From contig NZ_CP018151.1 of assembly GCF_001889265.1 (NCBI RefSeq), forward strand, positions 2,914,001 to 2,978,000: a stretch of 64,000 nt of DNA. The letters run 5' to 3'. This document shows, piece after piece, positions 52,907 through 60,724 of this stretch. Within the stretch, counting starts at the first letter, position 1. Every line of letters begins with the position of its first letter. The notes under the pieces are model-generated. The model was not told the origin of the DNA. It did no database searches and saw nothing but the letters and a program-made list of their open reading frames with translations. The translations under genes were made by a program, and so were the position numbers. This DNA is from Microbacterium sp. 1.5R. GTDB taxonomy: Bacteria > Actinomycetota > Actinomycetes > Actinomycetales > Microbacteriaceae.

Positions 52907-53224
52907 ATGATCACGGTTCACCTGCGCTACGAGATCGACCCCGACAAGCTCGACGACTTCACTGAGTACGGCAGGGCATGGATCCGTCTGGTGGCGAAGC
53001 ACGGCGGGACCCACCACGGCTACTTCATGCCGAGCGAAGGCGATAGCGATGAGGCGTTCGCGCTGTTCACGTTCCCTTCGTTGGCCGAGTACGAGGTCTA
53101 CCGCACGGCATCGAAGACCGACCCCGAGTGCATCGAGGCCTTCGAGTTCGCGCGCAGAACCCAATGCATCCGCCGCTACGAGCGCCGCTTCCTCAGCCCC
53201 GTCTTCTCGGCCGACGCCGACTGA
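52907..53224 (+). CDS. NIPSNAP family protein
   Basis: 105 residues from the ATG at 52907. The longer upstream open frame crosses the small protein-BLUF genes and is a shadow. The dimeric alpha/beta-barrel pattern of NIPSNAP proteins is seen: MITVHLRYEIDPDKLDDFTEYGRAW at the start, a THHGYFMPSEG turn, ALFTFPSLAEYEVYR, and a C-terminal RRYERRFLSPVF. It is divergent from the small protein-BLUF pair. CAGGAT lies 7 bp before the start, so it may be leaderless. The function of bacterial NIPSNAPs is not settled. Confidence 0.85.
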   Translation: MITVHLRYEIDPDKLDDFTEYGRAWIRLVAKHGGTHHGYFMPSEGDSDEAFALFTFPSLAEYEVYRTASKTDPECIEAFEFARRTQCIRRYERRFLSPVFSADAD

Positions 53225-53280
53225 GGAGGATGTTCCCGCCCGGTGCGTCAAGGGGGGTTCGACGGTGCCGCTCTCCGTCC

Positions 53281-53286
53281 TAGCGT
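53281..53286 (+). promoter_or_regulatory. -10 element of a leaderless promoter
   Basis: TAGCGT followed by 6 bp and the ATG at 53293. An identical hexamer and spacing occur at 59245 before the lipoprotein gene. Confidence 0.6.
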
Positions 53287-53292
53287 CTGCGC

Positions 53293-53646
53293 ATGGCTAT
53301 CGAACTGAATCACCCCGCCCTCCGACACGCCCGCTCGCTGGTCCGCGACGGCAAGGTCGTCCGCGACGAGCGCGACGACTGGTCGGAGGCCGCGCCCAGC
53401 GCTGACGACGAGAACCGCTTCATCGAGCAGCACGGATGGACCGAGTTCTCCCACTGGCACCTGGGCATCGACAAGAGCGAGAACCCCGAGACGAAGGAGG
53501 CGTACTCCTTCCCCTTCGGGGATCTCCGCTCGGTACGCCGCTCGGGAGTCATCTCCGGTGAGAGCCGTGCCGGGCAGTACGACCACACCGAGATCCGCGA
53601 CGAGCTGCGCAAACTCCTCGAGCTGATCGACGCCGACCGCGACTAG
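53293..53646 (+). CDS. Conserved hypothetical protein
   Basis: 117 residues. I recognise the pattern as that of a small actinobacterial protein but know no function. It has AIELNHPALRHARSLVRDGK, a FIEQHGWTEFSHWHLGID stretch, a FPFGDLRSVRRSGVISGESRAGQYDH core and a C-terminal helix ELRKLLELIDA. It is soluble and rich in charged residues. A leaderless TAGCGT promoter precedes it. It runs toward a GNAT gene and ends 17 bp from that gene's stop. Confidence 0.75.
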   Translation: MAIELNHPALRHARSLVRDGKVVRDERDDWSEAAPSADDENRFIEQHGWTEFSHWHLGIDKSENPETKEAYSFPFGDLRSVRRSGVISGESRAGQYDHTEIRDELRKLLELIDADRD

Positions 53647-53663
53647 CTCGGACTCCGGATACC

Positions 53664-54176
53664 TCAGTCCGAAAGCGACCGTTTGCCGGGATGTTCGGCC
53701 CCGGCCGTGGCCACGGACCGCGACATCTTGATCTCGATCCGTCCGTCGGGAAACGTCTCGCTCGCCCCATCTGGCGTGAATCCCAGGCGCGTGTACGCCG
53801 CGATCCCCCGGGGGTTGCTCTCCATCACACCGAGATGGATCGTGTCCGCTCCACGGGAGGAGACATAGTCCACGCAGGCGACCATCAGCGCGTCGACGGC
53901 TCCCTGACCCCGGTGATCCGGTGCGACCCAGACCCCGTTGACCACCCAGCGGCCACTCATGTCGTAGACGCCGCCGATGCCGACGTCCTCGCCATCGATG
54001 CTCGCGATGAATGCTCCGGGATGAGTCGAACGGCTCCGCCAGACATCGTCGCCGAACGCGGACTCCCGCTGCAGCGTCGACCCGAACATCTCCGGGGACT
54101 CTGCGAGCGCGGCCAGCCGAAGGTCTCGGTAGCGTTCCCACGTCGCAGAGGGCGCCGGAGTGATCGTCACATGCAT
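53664..54176 (-). CDS. GNAT-family N-acetyltransferase
   Basis: 170 residues. The acetyl-CoA loop VNGVWVAPDHRGQGAVDALM has the R/Q-x-x-G-x-G/A-type motif (HRGQGA). A strand TIHLGVMESNPRGIAAYTRLGF completes the GNAT fold. It transfers an acetyl group to an amine; the acceptor is unknown. CAGGCT lies 6 bp before the ATG, so the message may be leaderless. It is convergent with the hypothetical gene at 53293. Confidence 0.88.
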   Translation of the reverse strand: MHVTITPAPSATWERYRDLRLAALAESPEMFGSTLQRESAFGDDVWRSRSTHPGAFIASIDGEDVGIGGVYDMSGRWVVNGVWVAPDHRGQGAVDALMVACVDYVSSRGADTIHLGVMESNPRGIAAYTRLGFTPDGASETFPDGRIEIKMSRSVATAGAEHPGKRSLSD

Positions 54177-54224
54177 GCCAGAAGCCTGCCAGAGCGCGGG
54201 ACGCGACGTGAGATCCGTCGCTGC

Positions 54225-55067
54225 CTAGACCCCCGTGCCGTCGCTGAGCGCGTTGCGCTTGTCGCGTCGGCTCTCCCGAATGACGCTGATGACGCTGATC
54301 GCCAGCAGGATCAGAAGCAGGCTCTCCACGTACCCGAGCGCTCCGGTCCCCGAGTCGTCCGCAGGCGAATGCTGCACGGGGACCGATGCGGACGGAAGCC
54401 CGACGTCGGACCCGACGTAGAGGACCCAGTCGGTGAGAGCGTGAATGAGCATGGCGACCCAGATGCGTCCGGTGACGCGACGGATCCAGTAGTAGGTGGC
54501 GCCGGCTGACATCAGGGCGATCACATTGAAGGCGATGATGAAGAGCGGCAGACCGCTGAACAGGTAACCCGGAATATGGGCGAGCGCGAACACGAAGCAC
54601 GTGAGGAGGAACACGGCGAACTCGCCGAAGCGCGCGCGGACCGCTGTGAGCAAGACGCCCCGGATCACCAGCTCCTCACCGAAGCCGACCATCAGCGTTC
54701 CCAGCGCCACGACGGCCAGGAAGCCGAGCGAGCGCTCAGCCCAGGGCACGTCGAACAGCTCGACTACCGGCACGGCGAACGCGAGCACGGGAATCGAGAT
54801 CAGCCACCACCGGCGAGGGGTGAGGGTCGGGGTCGGTCGCTCCCTCCACACCTCGGCACCCCAGCCTGCCCACCGCAGGAACAGCAGAACGCCGCCGATG
54901 CCCACGGCGAGGGGGATGAAGTGACCGAGGGAGAAGTCCGCCAACGAGCCGTCGTCGCCGACCAGCCCGCTGAGGAGGTTGCCGAGCCCCCACGCGCAGA
55001 GAACGTAGAAGACCACGACCCCGAGTGCGAGCCAGATGCTGCGGGGACGTCCGATTGCGGTCTTCAT
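54225..55067 (-). CDS. CPBP family intramembrane metalloprotease
   Basis: 280 residues from the ATG at 55067, after GGGGAG. The longer frame is less likely. About eight membrane segments are present. The Abi/CPBP motifs are GEELVIRGVLL (motif 1 EE-x-x-x-R), FALAHIPGY (motif 2 H) and LIHALTDWVLY (motif 3 H). The family has Rce1-like proteases and bacteriocin-immunity proteins. No bacteriocin gene is nearby. A short CCTAGG/CCTAGG inverted repeat lies 67 bp upstream. Confidence 0.9.
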   Translation of the reverse strand: MKTAIGRPRSIWLALGVVVFYVLCAWGLGNLLSGLVGDDGSLADFSLGHFIPLAVGIGGVLLFLRWAGWGAEVWRERPTPTLTPRRWWLISIPVLAFAVPVVELFDVPWAERSLGFLAVVALGTLMVGFGEELVIRGVLLTAVRARFGEFAVFLLTCFVFALAHIPGYLFSGLPLFIIAFNVIALMSAGATYYWIRRVTGRIWVAMLIHALTDWVLYVGSDVGLPSASVPVQHSPADDSGTGALGYVESLLLILLAISVISVIRESRRDKRNALSDGTGV

Positions 55068-55133
55068 CCTGAGGCTCCCCTGATCCGGCGGGCGGCGCCC
55101 CGTCGACGCCGCATGAGAGCGAGCTACCGGTCT

Positions 55134-55149
55134 CCTAGGCAATCCTAGG
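55134..55149. repeat. Two CCTAGG palindromes separated by CAAT upstream of the CPBP gene
   Basis: CCTAGG at 55134-55139 and 55144-55149. Each is a perfect palindrome, and the pair could form a stem with a 4-nt loop. It sits between the end of the gene at 55198-55848 and the CPBP start, so it may be a regulator site or part of a terminator. Confidence 0.4.
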
Positions 55150-55197
55150 GTTCCGGAACATCCGCTCGTCGTTCGCCGACTGACGCAGAGAGGTCGC

Positions 55198-55848
55198 TCA
55201 CCCCTTCGGAGCGAACGAGCCCAGAGCCGACCGATACTGCGCGCTGTCGCTGCGCACCTCATCGGTGACCAACAGCGCGTGAGGGCCGATCTGTCGCACG
55301 TGCAACTCGCGGCACGGGATGGTCACGACCTTCAGGAGGCCGCGACGCCAGGCATCCACGAGCGCCTCGACGTCTCGATGCTCGGGACTCTCGGCGAGCG
55401 TCGTCGGTCGTGTCTCGACGTGAGAATCGAAGCCGCGGCGCTCCCAGTCCCGATATGCCTCATCGTCGAAGACATCGCCGCCGAACTCGTCTCGCCATGC
55501 CGGCCCGACGAGCTCGCGCAGAAGGCGCTCCCGCTCCGTCGAGCTCAGGTCTGAGCTGAACACCGCATCGAGCAACCCTCGGTCGGGTTCGACGGCGGCG
55601 TGAGCGAGCACGTCCTCCCAGATCCGCGACCAGGCTGCCGACCATCGGTCGCGGGTGACGGCATCCACCGGGTTCGCCGCAGCCGCGGGCGTCTCGATCA
55701 GCCTCGGCGGCAGCGTCTCGCCGACGGGACGCAGATCGTGCGCCTCTCGAATCCAGAGCAACTCGAGCAGGAGCTGTGGTCTGTCCTCCACGGTGATGGA
55801 CATGTCGTGCGGCCAGGGGTTGCCCGGCATCGGAGTCGTCGATCGCAT
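55198..55848 (-). CDS. Hypothetical protein
   Basis: 216 residues from the ATG at 55848 (ATGs at 55830 and 55803 are alternatives). The upstream open frame is a shadow. I do not recognise a family. It has RPQLLLELLWIREAHDLRP at the start, RWSAAWSRIWEDVLAHAA, ERERLLRELVGPAWRDEFGGDVFDDEAYRDWERRG and a C-terminal beta-rich part with PCRELHVRQIGPHALLVTDEVR. It is soluble and rich in Trp, Arg and Glu. It lies opposite the carboxypeptidase gene. No operon partner. Confidence 0.75.
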   Translation of the reverse strand: MRSTTPMPGNPWPHDMSITVEDRPQLLLELLWIREAHDLRPVGETLPPRLIETPAAAANPVDAVTRDRWSAAWSRIWEDVLAHAAVEPDRGLLDAVFSSDLSSTERERLLRELVGPAWRDEFGGDVFDDEAYRDWERRGFDSHVETRPTTLAESPEHRDVEALVDAWRRGLLKVVTIPCRELHVRQIGPHALLVTDEVRSDSAQYRSALGSFAPKG

Positions 55849-55880
55849 CCCGTCAGTCCATCGGATCGCCGTTCGGCTTT

Positions 55881-55890
55881 CAACCGGTTG
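55881..55890. promoter_or_regulatory. Palindrome CAACCGGTTG in the divergent region before the carboxypeptidase
   Basis: A perfect 10-bp palindrome between the gene at 55848 and the carboxypeptidase at 55990. It matches the core of the island operator at 11 of 16 positions in the wider stretch 55878-55893, but the arms differ. It may belong to another LacI-type or unrelated regulator. Confidence 0.35.
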
Positions 55891-55989
55891 CTGTCCCCCG
55901 AACGGCGGATACCGGAGGATGCCGGCATACGAGAGGATGGCCTTTTCTGCGGAATGCGAGCGACGGGTGGACGCGATGAGGGGCTCTCG

Positions 55990-57357
55990 ATGACGGCACC
56001 CGGGCAGCCGGTGGATGGGCTGTCCGACTTCGCGGAGCTCATGGCGCATGAGCAGGAGTTCAGCGGTGATCAGGGCGACCCCGCGGTGCGCAGAAGACGC
56101 AGGCGACGAGGACTCATCATCACCGCCGTCTGCGTGGTCCTGCTGCTGGCCGTGACCGGAGGGTACGTCGGGTGGGCGCTCACGGCTCCGGTGGATCCGC
56201 CGGCCGTGACCGCACGCGCACCGCAGGTCCCGGTCGGCGACGCGGCTGCCGTCACCACGCATACGGCTGCGGCATCGGCGATCAGCGTGTCCGGCGCCGA
56301 CGCGTACCTGGGCGAGGGGGCGAGCGGCACCTGGTCGGCGACGGGGACGGGCGAGCCGCTCCCGATCGCGAGCATCACCAAGCTCATCACCGCCCTCGTC
56401 ATCCTCGACGCGTCACCGCTCGCCTCCGCAGACGACCCTGGACCGACCATCACGTTCGGCAAGGCCGATCACGACCTCTACGACCAGTACTACGTGCAGG
56501 GCGCGACCATCGCTCCGATGCCCACCGGCACCTCGATGTCGTTGCACGATGCCCTGGCCGTCATGCTCATCCCCTCCGCGAGCAACTACGCCGACGCGCT
56601 GTCCTCCCGGATCTTCGGGTCGCAGAGCGCTTTCCTCAGTGCGACGCGCGCCTGGCTCGCATCCCACGGCCTCACCGGAACGACGGTCACCGAGCCCACC
56701 GGCATCAGTCCGCGCAACACGAGCACGCCTGCCGATCTGCTGGCCGTCGCGAAGCTCGCCGCCGCGCATCCGGCGATCGCTCGGATCGTCGCGACCCCCT
56801 CGGTCTCGATCCCCGGCGCCGGTCAGCTGATCAACACGAACGCCCTCCTCGGCACCGCCGGGATCACGGGACTGAAGACCGGCAACCTCGGCGAGGGCAC
56901 GCACAGCCTGCTGTACACGGCGACCCTCGACGTGGGCGCGGCCGATCCGCTCGCGATCACCGGCGTCGTCCTCGGCGGATCATCGCGCGAGTCGGTGAAT
57001 GCCACCGTGATCGCCGAGCTCGAGAGCATCCGCTCCGGCTTCCATCAGGTGCCCGTCGCGAGCGAGGGCCAGGAGATCGGAACGATCTCGACACCCTGGG
57101 GGTCCACCGCCACCCTGGTCATCGGCGAGGACGCATCGATCTTCACCTGGTCGGACACGCCGATCGAGCTGACGATGGACATCGACACTCCTCCCACCTA
57201 CCGCGACGGCACGGCCGTGGGGACCGTCACCTGGACTGCCGGACCGAACACCGTCACTGCCCCGGTGACCATCGCAGGGACCATCGATCCGCCCACCGAG
57301 TGGTGGCGGCTCACCCACCCGTCCGAGCTCGGCTCCGCGACGGATGCCGAGGGCTGA
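55990..57357 (+). CDS. D-alanyl-D-alanine carboxypeptidase-like serine hydrolase (S11 type), membrane-anchored
   Basis: 455 residues from the ATG at 55990; earlier frames are shadows. A cytoplasmic Arg-rich stretch (RRRRRRR near residue 34) is followed by one membrane segment (about 41-65), so the enzyme faces outward. Motifs: SITK with Ser128 and Lys131 (SxxK), KTG at about 296-298, and PSASNYAD near 196, where relatives usually show an SxN Asn. It trims D-Ala from peptidoglycan stem peptides. A C-terminal beta-sandwich-like region (about 350-440) is typical of S11 enzymes. Not in an operon. Confidence 0.85.
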   Translation: MTAPGQPVDGLSDFAELMAHEQEFSGDQGDPAVRRRRRRRGLIITAVCVVLLLAVTGGYVGWALTAPVDPPAVTARAPQVPVGDAAAVTTHTAAASAISVSGADAYLGEGASGTWSATGTGEPLPIASITKLITALVILDASPLASADDPGPTITFGKADHDLYDQYYVQGATIAPMPTGTSMSLHDALAVMLIPSASNYADALSSRIFGSQSAFLSATRAWLASHGLTGTTVTEPTGISPRNTSTPADLLAVAKLAAAHPAIARIVATPSVSIPGAGQLINTNALLGTAGITGLKTGNLGEGTHSLLYTATLDVGAADPLAITGVVLGGSSRESVNATVIAELESIRSGFHQVPVASEGQEIGTISTPWGSTATLVIGEDASIFTWSDTPIELTMDIDTPPTYRDGTAVGTVTWTAGPNTVTAPVTIAGTIDPPTEWWRLTHPSELGSATDAEG

Positions 57358-57413
57358 GGCCGCTCGACCGCGCATAGGAACGCTGCGTGCCGACCTTCGG
57401 ACGAAAGTCGAAA

Positions 57414-57429
57414 GATCGACCGATCGACC
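57414..57429. repeat. Tandem GATCGACC repeat upstream of the MFS exporter
   Basis: Two adjacent direct copies of GATCGACC at 57414-57421 and 57422-57429, about 77 bp before the exporter start. TACGAT at 57451-57456 is a possible -10 downstream of them. The pair could be a regulator site, but such GC-rich 8-mers can arise by chance. Confidence 0.35.
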
Positions 57430-57505
57430 TCCGCCTGCGTTCTCCGGCTATACGATCTGCATCGAGGCGCCAGGCTCGATGTGCTCTGCGGAAGGACAGC
57501 CGGAT

Positions 57506-59149
57506 ATGTCAGCAGACCCGATGACCTCTCGACCTGTGGCACCGAGATCCGCCGCCGTCTCCGCCTGGGCGCCGCTGGCCATCCCGGCATTCCGGGTGCT
57601 GTGGTTCGCGCAGCTGGGCAGCAACATCGGCACCTGGATGCAGACCGTCGGCGCGCAGTGGTATCTCGTCGACGCCGCGGCCGGAGCGACGATCATCGCG
57701 CTCGTGCAGACGGCGAGTCTGGCCCCGGCCCTGCTGTTCTCCCTCCCCGCGGGGGTGCTCGCCGACTCCCTCGACCGCCGCAGACTGCTGATCTGGGGGT
57801 CGGTGGCGAGCGCCGTGATCGCCGCGGCGCTGACCGTCATCGCCGCCCTGAACGAGCTCACTCCGTGGACGATCCTCGGCTTCACGTTCCTGCTCGGGAT
57901 CACCTCCACGCTGACGTCCCCGGCCTGGCACGCGATCCAACCGGAACTCGTGCCCCGCCCGCTCATCGGCGCGTCCTCCGCGCTCGGCGGCGTCACGGTG
58001 AACGGTGCCCGCGCCGTCGGCCCCGCGCTCGCGGGGGTTCTGCTGTCGCTGTTCGGCGCGCCCGTCGTCTTCGGCATCAACGCGCTCAGCTTCATCGGAG
58101 CAGTCGTCGCCCTTCTGTGGTGGCGACGGCCGCCGCAGAGCGGACTCGACGACAGGGAACCGTTCACGGCCGCGCTGCGCGCAGGAGTCCGGTACGTCTC
58201 ATCCGCCCACCTCGTGCGCCGCATCCTTCTGAGGTCCGCGCTCTTCGCCCTGCCCGCCAGCGCACTGTGGGCGCTGCTTCCCGTGACCGCCAAACGGCTC
58301 GACCTCACAGCGAGCGGATACGGCTTCCTGCTCGGAGCGCTCGGCGCCGGGGCCGTGCTCGGCATCTTCGTTCTGCCCATCGCCCGGAAGAGGTTCTCGG
58401 ACAACGCGGTGATCGCGGTGAGCGCTGTGCTGTTCGCCGCCGGCACGCTCGCCGCGGCATGGCTGCCGTTCGTCCCCATGCTGCTGCTGCTCGTTCTCGC
58501 CGGGGTCGCCTGGATCGGCACGCTCACCGTGCTGAACGCCGCACTGCAATTGACCCTCCCGCAGTGGGTGCGATCGCGAGGAGCATCGATCTACATCCTC
58601 GTCTTCATGGGAACGATGGCCGTCGGGTCGTTCGGCTGGGGTGCCCTGGCCGGAGCAGTCGGCACGGCGACGTCGCTGGCCGTGGCCGCGGCGCTGCTCG
58701 TCGTCATCGCAGCCAGTGTGATGTGGCTGCCCCTTCTGCCGGGCACCAGCACCGTCGACCGGACCGTCTCGATGTCATGGCCCACCCCGACTCTCGTCCT
58801 CGACCCCCAGCCGACGGACGGTCCCGTTCTCGTGCAGATCACCTACACCGTGCGACCCGACAGCATCGACGCGTTCCGAGAATCCATGCGACTGGTGGAG
58901 AGTTCGCGGCGGCGAACCGGCGGGTACCGATGGACTCTCCTCCGCAGCGGCGAAGAGCAGGACCTGCTGCTCGAGTCCTTCATGGTCCCCTCCTGGGGAG
59001 AGTACCGACGACAGCAGACCCAGAGACTGACCGGTCGCGACCGTGAGATCCAGGCGACCGCGCGGGCGCACACCGAAGGCGAACCCCGTGAGAAGCACTA
59101 CTTCCCCGAGCCCACGCCGCCCCGCAGGAGACCCGGACCTCAGCGCTGA
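57506..59149 (+). CDS. MFS exporter (MFS_3/EntS-like) with C-terminal soluble domain
   Basis: 547 residues from the ATG at 57506, after GAAGGA. The longer open frame begins in the preceding gene and is a shadow. About 12 membrane segments lie in residues 20-410, with the WTRF-like start replaced by FRVLWFAQLGSNIGTWMQTVGAQW, typical of the MFS_3 group of enterobactin-exporter-like proteins. A soluble C-terminal domain (about 440-535: VLVQITYTVRPDSIDAFRESM, WTLLRSGEEQDLLLESF) resembles an antibiotic-biosynthesis-monooxygenase-type dimeric barrel, a known extension in this group. Cargo unknown. Confidence 0.88.
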   Translation: MSADPMTSRPVAPRSAAVSAWAPLAIPAFRVLWFAQLGSNIGTWMQTVGAQWYLVDAAAGATIIALVQTASLAPALLFSLPAGVLADSLDRRRLLIWGSVASAVIAAALTVIAALNELTPWTILGFTFLLGITSTLTSPAWHAIQPELVPRPLIGASSALGGVTVNGARAVGPALAGVLLSLFGAPVVFGINALSFIGAVVALLWWRRPPQSGLDDREPFTAALRAGVRYVSSAHLVRRILLRSALFALPASALWALLPVTAKRLDLTASGYGFLLGALGAGAVLGIFVLPIARKRFSDNAVIAVSAVLFAAGTLAAAWLPFVPMLLLLVLAGVAWIGTLTVLNAALQLTLPQWVRSRGASIYILVFMGTMAVGSFGWGALAGAVGTATSLAVAAALLVVIAASVMWLPLLPGTSTVDRTVSMSWPTPTLVLDPQPTDGPVLVQITYTVRPDSIDAFRESMRLVESSRRRTGGYRWTLLRSGEEQDLLLESFMVPSWGEYRRQQTQRLTGRDREIQATARAHTEGEPREKHYFPEPTPPRRRPGPQR

Positions 59150-59244
59150 ACGGGCTCAGGGGGACAGAAGAAGGAATCCGCCTTCGGATGCCGAGGCATC
59201 TGGGAATCCCGTGAGAATCGACGGGCTGGTCACGACCGCGCCGA

Positions 59245-59250
59245 TAGCGT
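59245..59250 (+). promoter_or_regulatory. -10 element of a leaderless promoter for the lipoprotein gene
   Basis: TAGCGT followed by CGAAGC and then the ATG at 59257. Same hexamer and spacing as at 53281. Confidence 0.6.
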
Positions 59251-59256
59251 CGAAGC

Positions 59257-59913
59257 ATGGATATCGACACCAGACGACCCCAGGTTCGCCGTGCACGCGT
59301 CCTCTCGCCCCTGTTCGGGATGGCGGTCACGGCTGCGCTGCTGGCCGGATGCGCAGCCCCCGCGTCCCCCACCCCGACGGTCACGCAGACGGTGACGGCA
59401 TCCGCTGATCCTGCGGCGAGTCCGTCGCCCAGCGCATCCTCCACGCCGACCGCGGGCGTCAGCCCATCGGGCATCGGAGACGTGGAACTCGGCGCGCCCT
59501 ACGACGAAGCCGTGGCGGCGGCGGGTGCCGCTCCGGTTGACGCCTGCCCGTGGCTCGCGTCCACGGAGGCCGACGGATACATGCTCACCGTTCAGCGCCC
59601 CGAGGTCTCGGAACAGGACTCCGCGGTGGTCGACCTCGTGCAGGTGTCCGCCTCACCCGTCGACCTCGAAGGCAAGCCGGCCGTCGGCCCGCTGACCGCT
59701 GAGGGGATCGGTCTCGGTTCTCGGCTCGACCAGGCGCTGGCCGTCTACCCCGACGCGGTCGAAGTCGAGAGCGTCGGCGATCGCCGCTATCTCGCGATCG
59801 AGTCGGAAGCCGGCACCGGTTCGGTCTTCCTGACCTACACCGCCGGAACCGACATCATCTGGGGAGTGACGGCGACGACCCTCGACGAGCCGCCGTACGA
59901 ATCCTGCGCGTGA
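59257..59913 (+). CDS. Hypothetical lipoprotein
   Basis: 218 residues. The signal has Arg residues, a hydrophobic core GMAVTAALLAGC and a lipobox with the lipidated Cys near residue 32. A Pro/Ser/Thr-rich linker (about 35-75) follows, then a small folded part (about 78-218) with GDVELGAPYDEAVAAAGAAP, a beta-rich repeat-like GIGLGSRLDQALAVYPDAVEVE and two Cys (DACPW and YESCA). The GxELGAPYDEA and GIGLGSRLDQA stretches look like two copies of one short motif. Anchored outside the membrane. Function unknown. Confidence 0.82.
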   Translation: MDIDTRRPQVRRARVLSPLFGMAVTAALLAGCAAPASPTPTVTQTVTASADPAASPSPSASSTPTAGVSPSGIGDVELGAPYDEAVAAAGAAPVDACPWLASTEADGYMLTVQRPEVSEQDSAVVDLVQVSASPVDLEGKPAVGPLTAEGIGLGSRLDQALAVYPDAVEVESVGDRRYLAIESEAGTGSVFLTYTAGTDIIWGVTATTLDEPPYESCA

Positions 59914-59986
59914 GCGCGGGCGTGAGGCGGGAGCATCCGGAGTCGAGCGTCAGGCGAAGGGTGAGTCGGCCTCGTCTCGAACTCGC

Positions 59987-60442
59987 TCACGCTCGGGTGC
60001 GAGAGTAGCGACTGACCCAGAGGCCGGGAATCGGCTCGGCATCCGACTGGTGCACGAAGCCGAGGGACTCGTACAACGCTCGAGCTGGCGCATTGTCGCG
60101 CCCGGTCGCGACGACCGTCTGGGGCGCGAGCGACATGACCTGCCCCACCAACGCGGCGCCCAGGCCTTTCCGGTGATGGGTGGGGTCGATCATGAGACGG
60201 TCGAGGTCGACGACGTCATTCTCGATCACGTATCCCACCGCGCCGGCGATCTGGTGATTCTCGTCGACGCAGACCAGCCACTCCAAGCCAGCCGAAAGCA
60301 GGTCGGACGCCGTCTCATGAAGCGGCGGAATGCGGTCGTCACCGATCAGCCGAGCCTCGACAGCGTACGCCTCGTGCTGAAGCTCAAGGAGGCGCGGCGC
60401 GTGACTGCGCACTTCATCTGCGGTCAATCTTCGCGTCAGCAC
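59987..60442 (-). CDS. GNAT-family N-acetyltransferase
   Basis: 151 residues from a GTG at 60442, which follows AAGGAG. An ATG at 60514 is possible but lacks a site. The acetyl-CoA loop DRLMIDPTHHRKGLGAALV has the R-x-x-G-x-G/A motif (HHRKGLGA), and VVATGRDNAPARALYESLGFV completes the fold. It acetylates an unknown amine. The gene stands alone. Confidence 0.87.
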   Translation of the reverse strand: MLTRRLTADEVRSHAPRLLELQHEAYAVEARLIGDDRIPPLHETASDLLSAGLEWLVCVDENHQIAGAVGYVIENDVVDLDRLMIDPTHHRKGLGAALVGQVMSLAPQTVVATGRDNAPARALYESLGFVHQSDAEPIPGLWVSRYSRTRA

Positions 60443-60724
60443 AGTCCGCCGCTCCTTCACCCGATCGAGCCGGTAGACCCGGCCTTGGCCTTTGTGTCTC
60501 CACAGAGACCACATCAGTTTGGCGCGACGACGGAGAGTCGGGGCCGGCCCAGCTCTTCTTCGATCGAGCGCCGCCTCTCGGCCCGTAGTCTCAGATCCAT
60601 TTCATGTGCGAGGCGCCCCGAGTGACGCCGATGCCCGCCGGAGTCACTCCGGCCAGATGATCGCCCCCCGGCGCCATCCGGCAGATTCAGGATCCCCGCT
60701 CGGGTCCGTTCCCACAAGACGTAG
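60443..60724. other. Intergenic region without a convincing gene
   Basis: 282 bp between the end of the TPR gene and the start of the GNAT gene. Short open frames here lack ribosome sites or recognisable sequence. I see no repeat or RNA gene. Confidence 0.4.
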
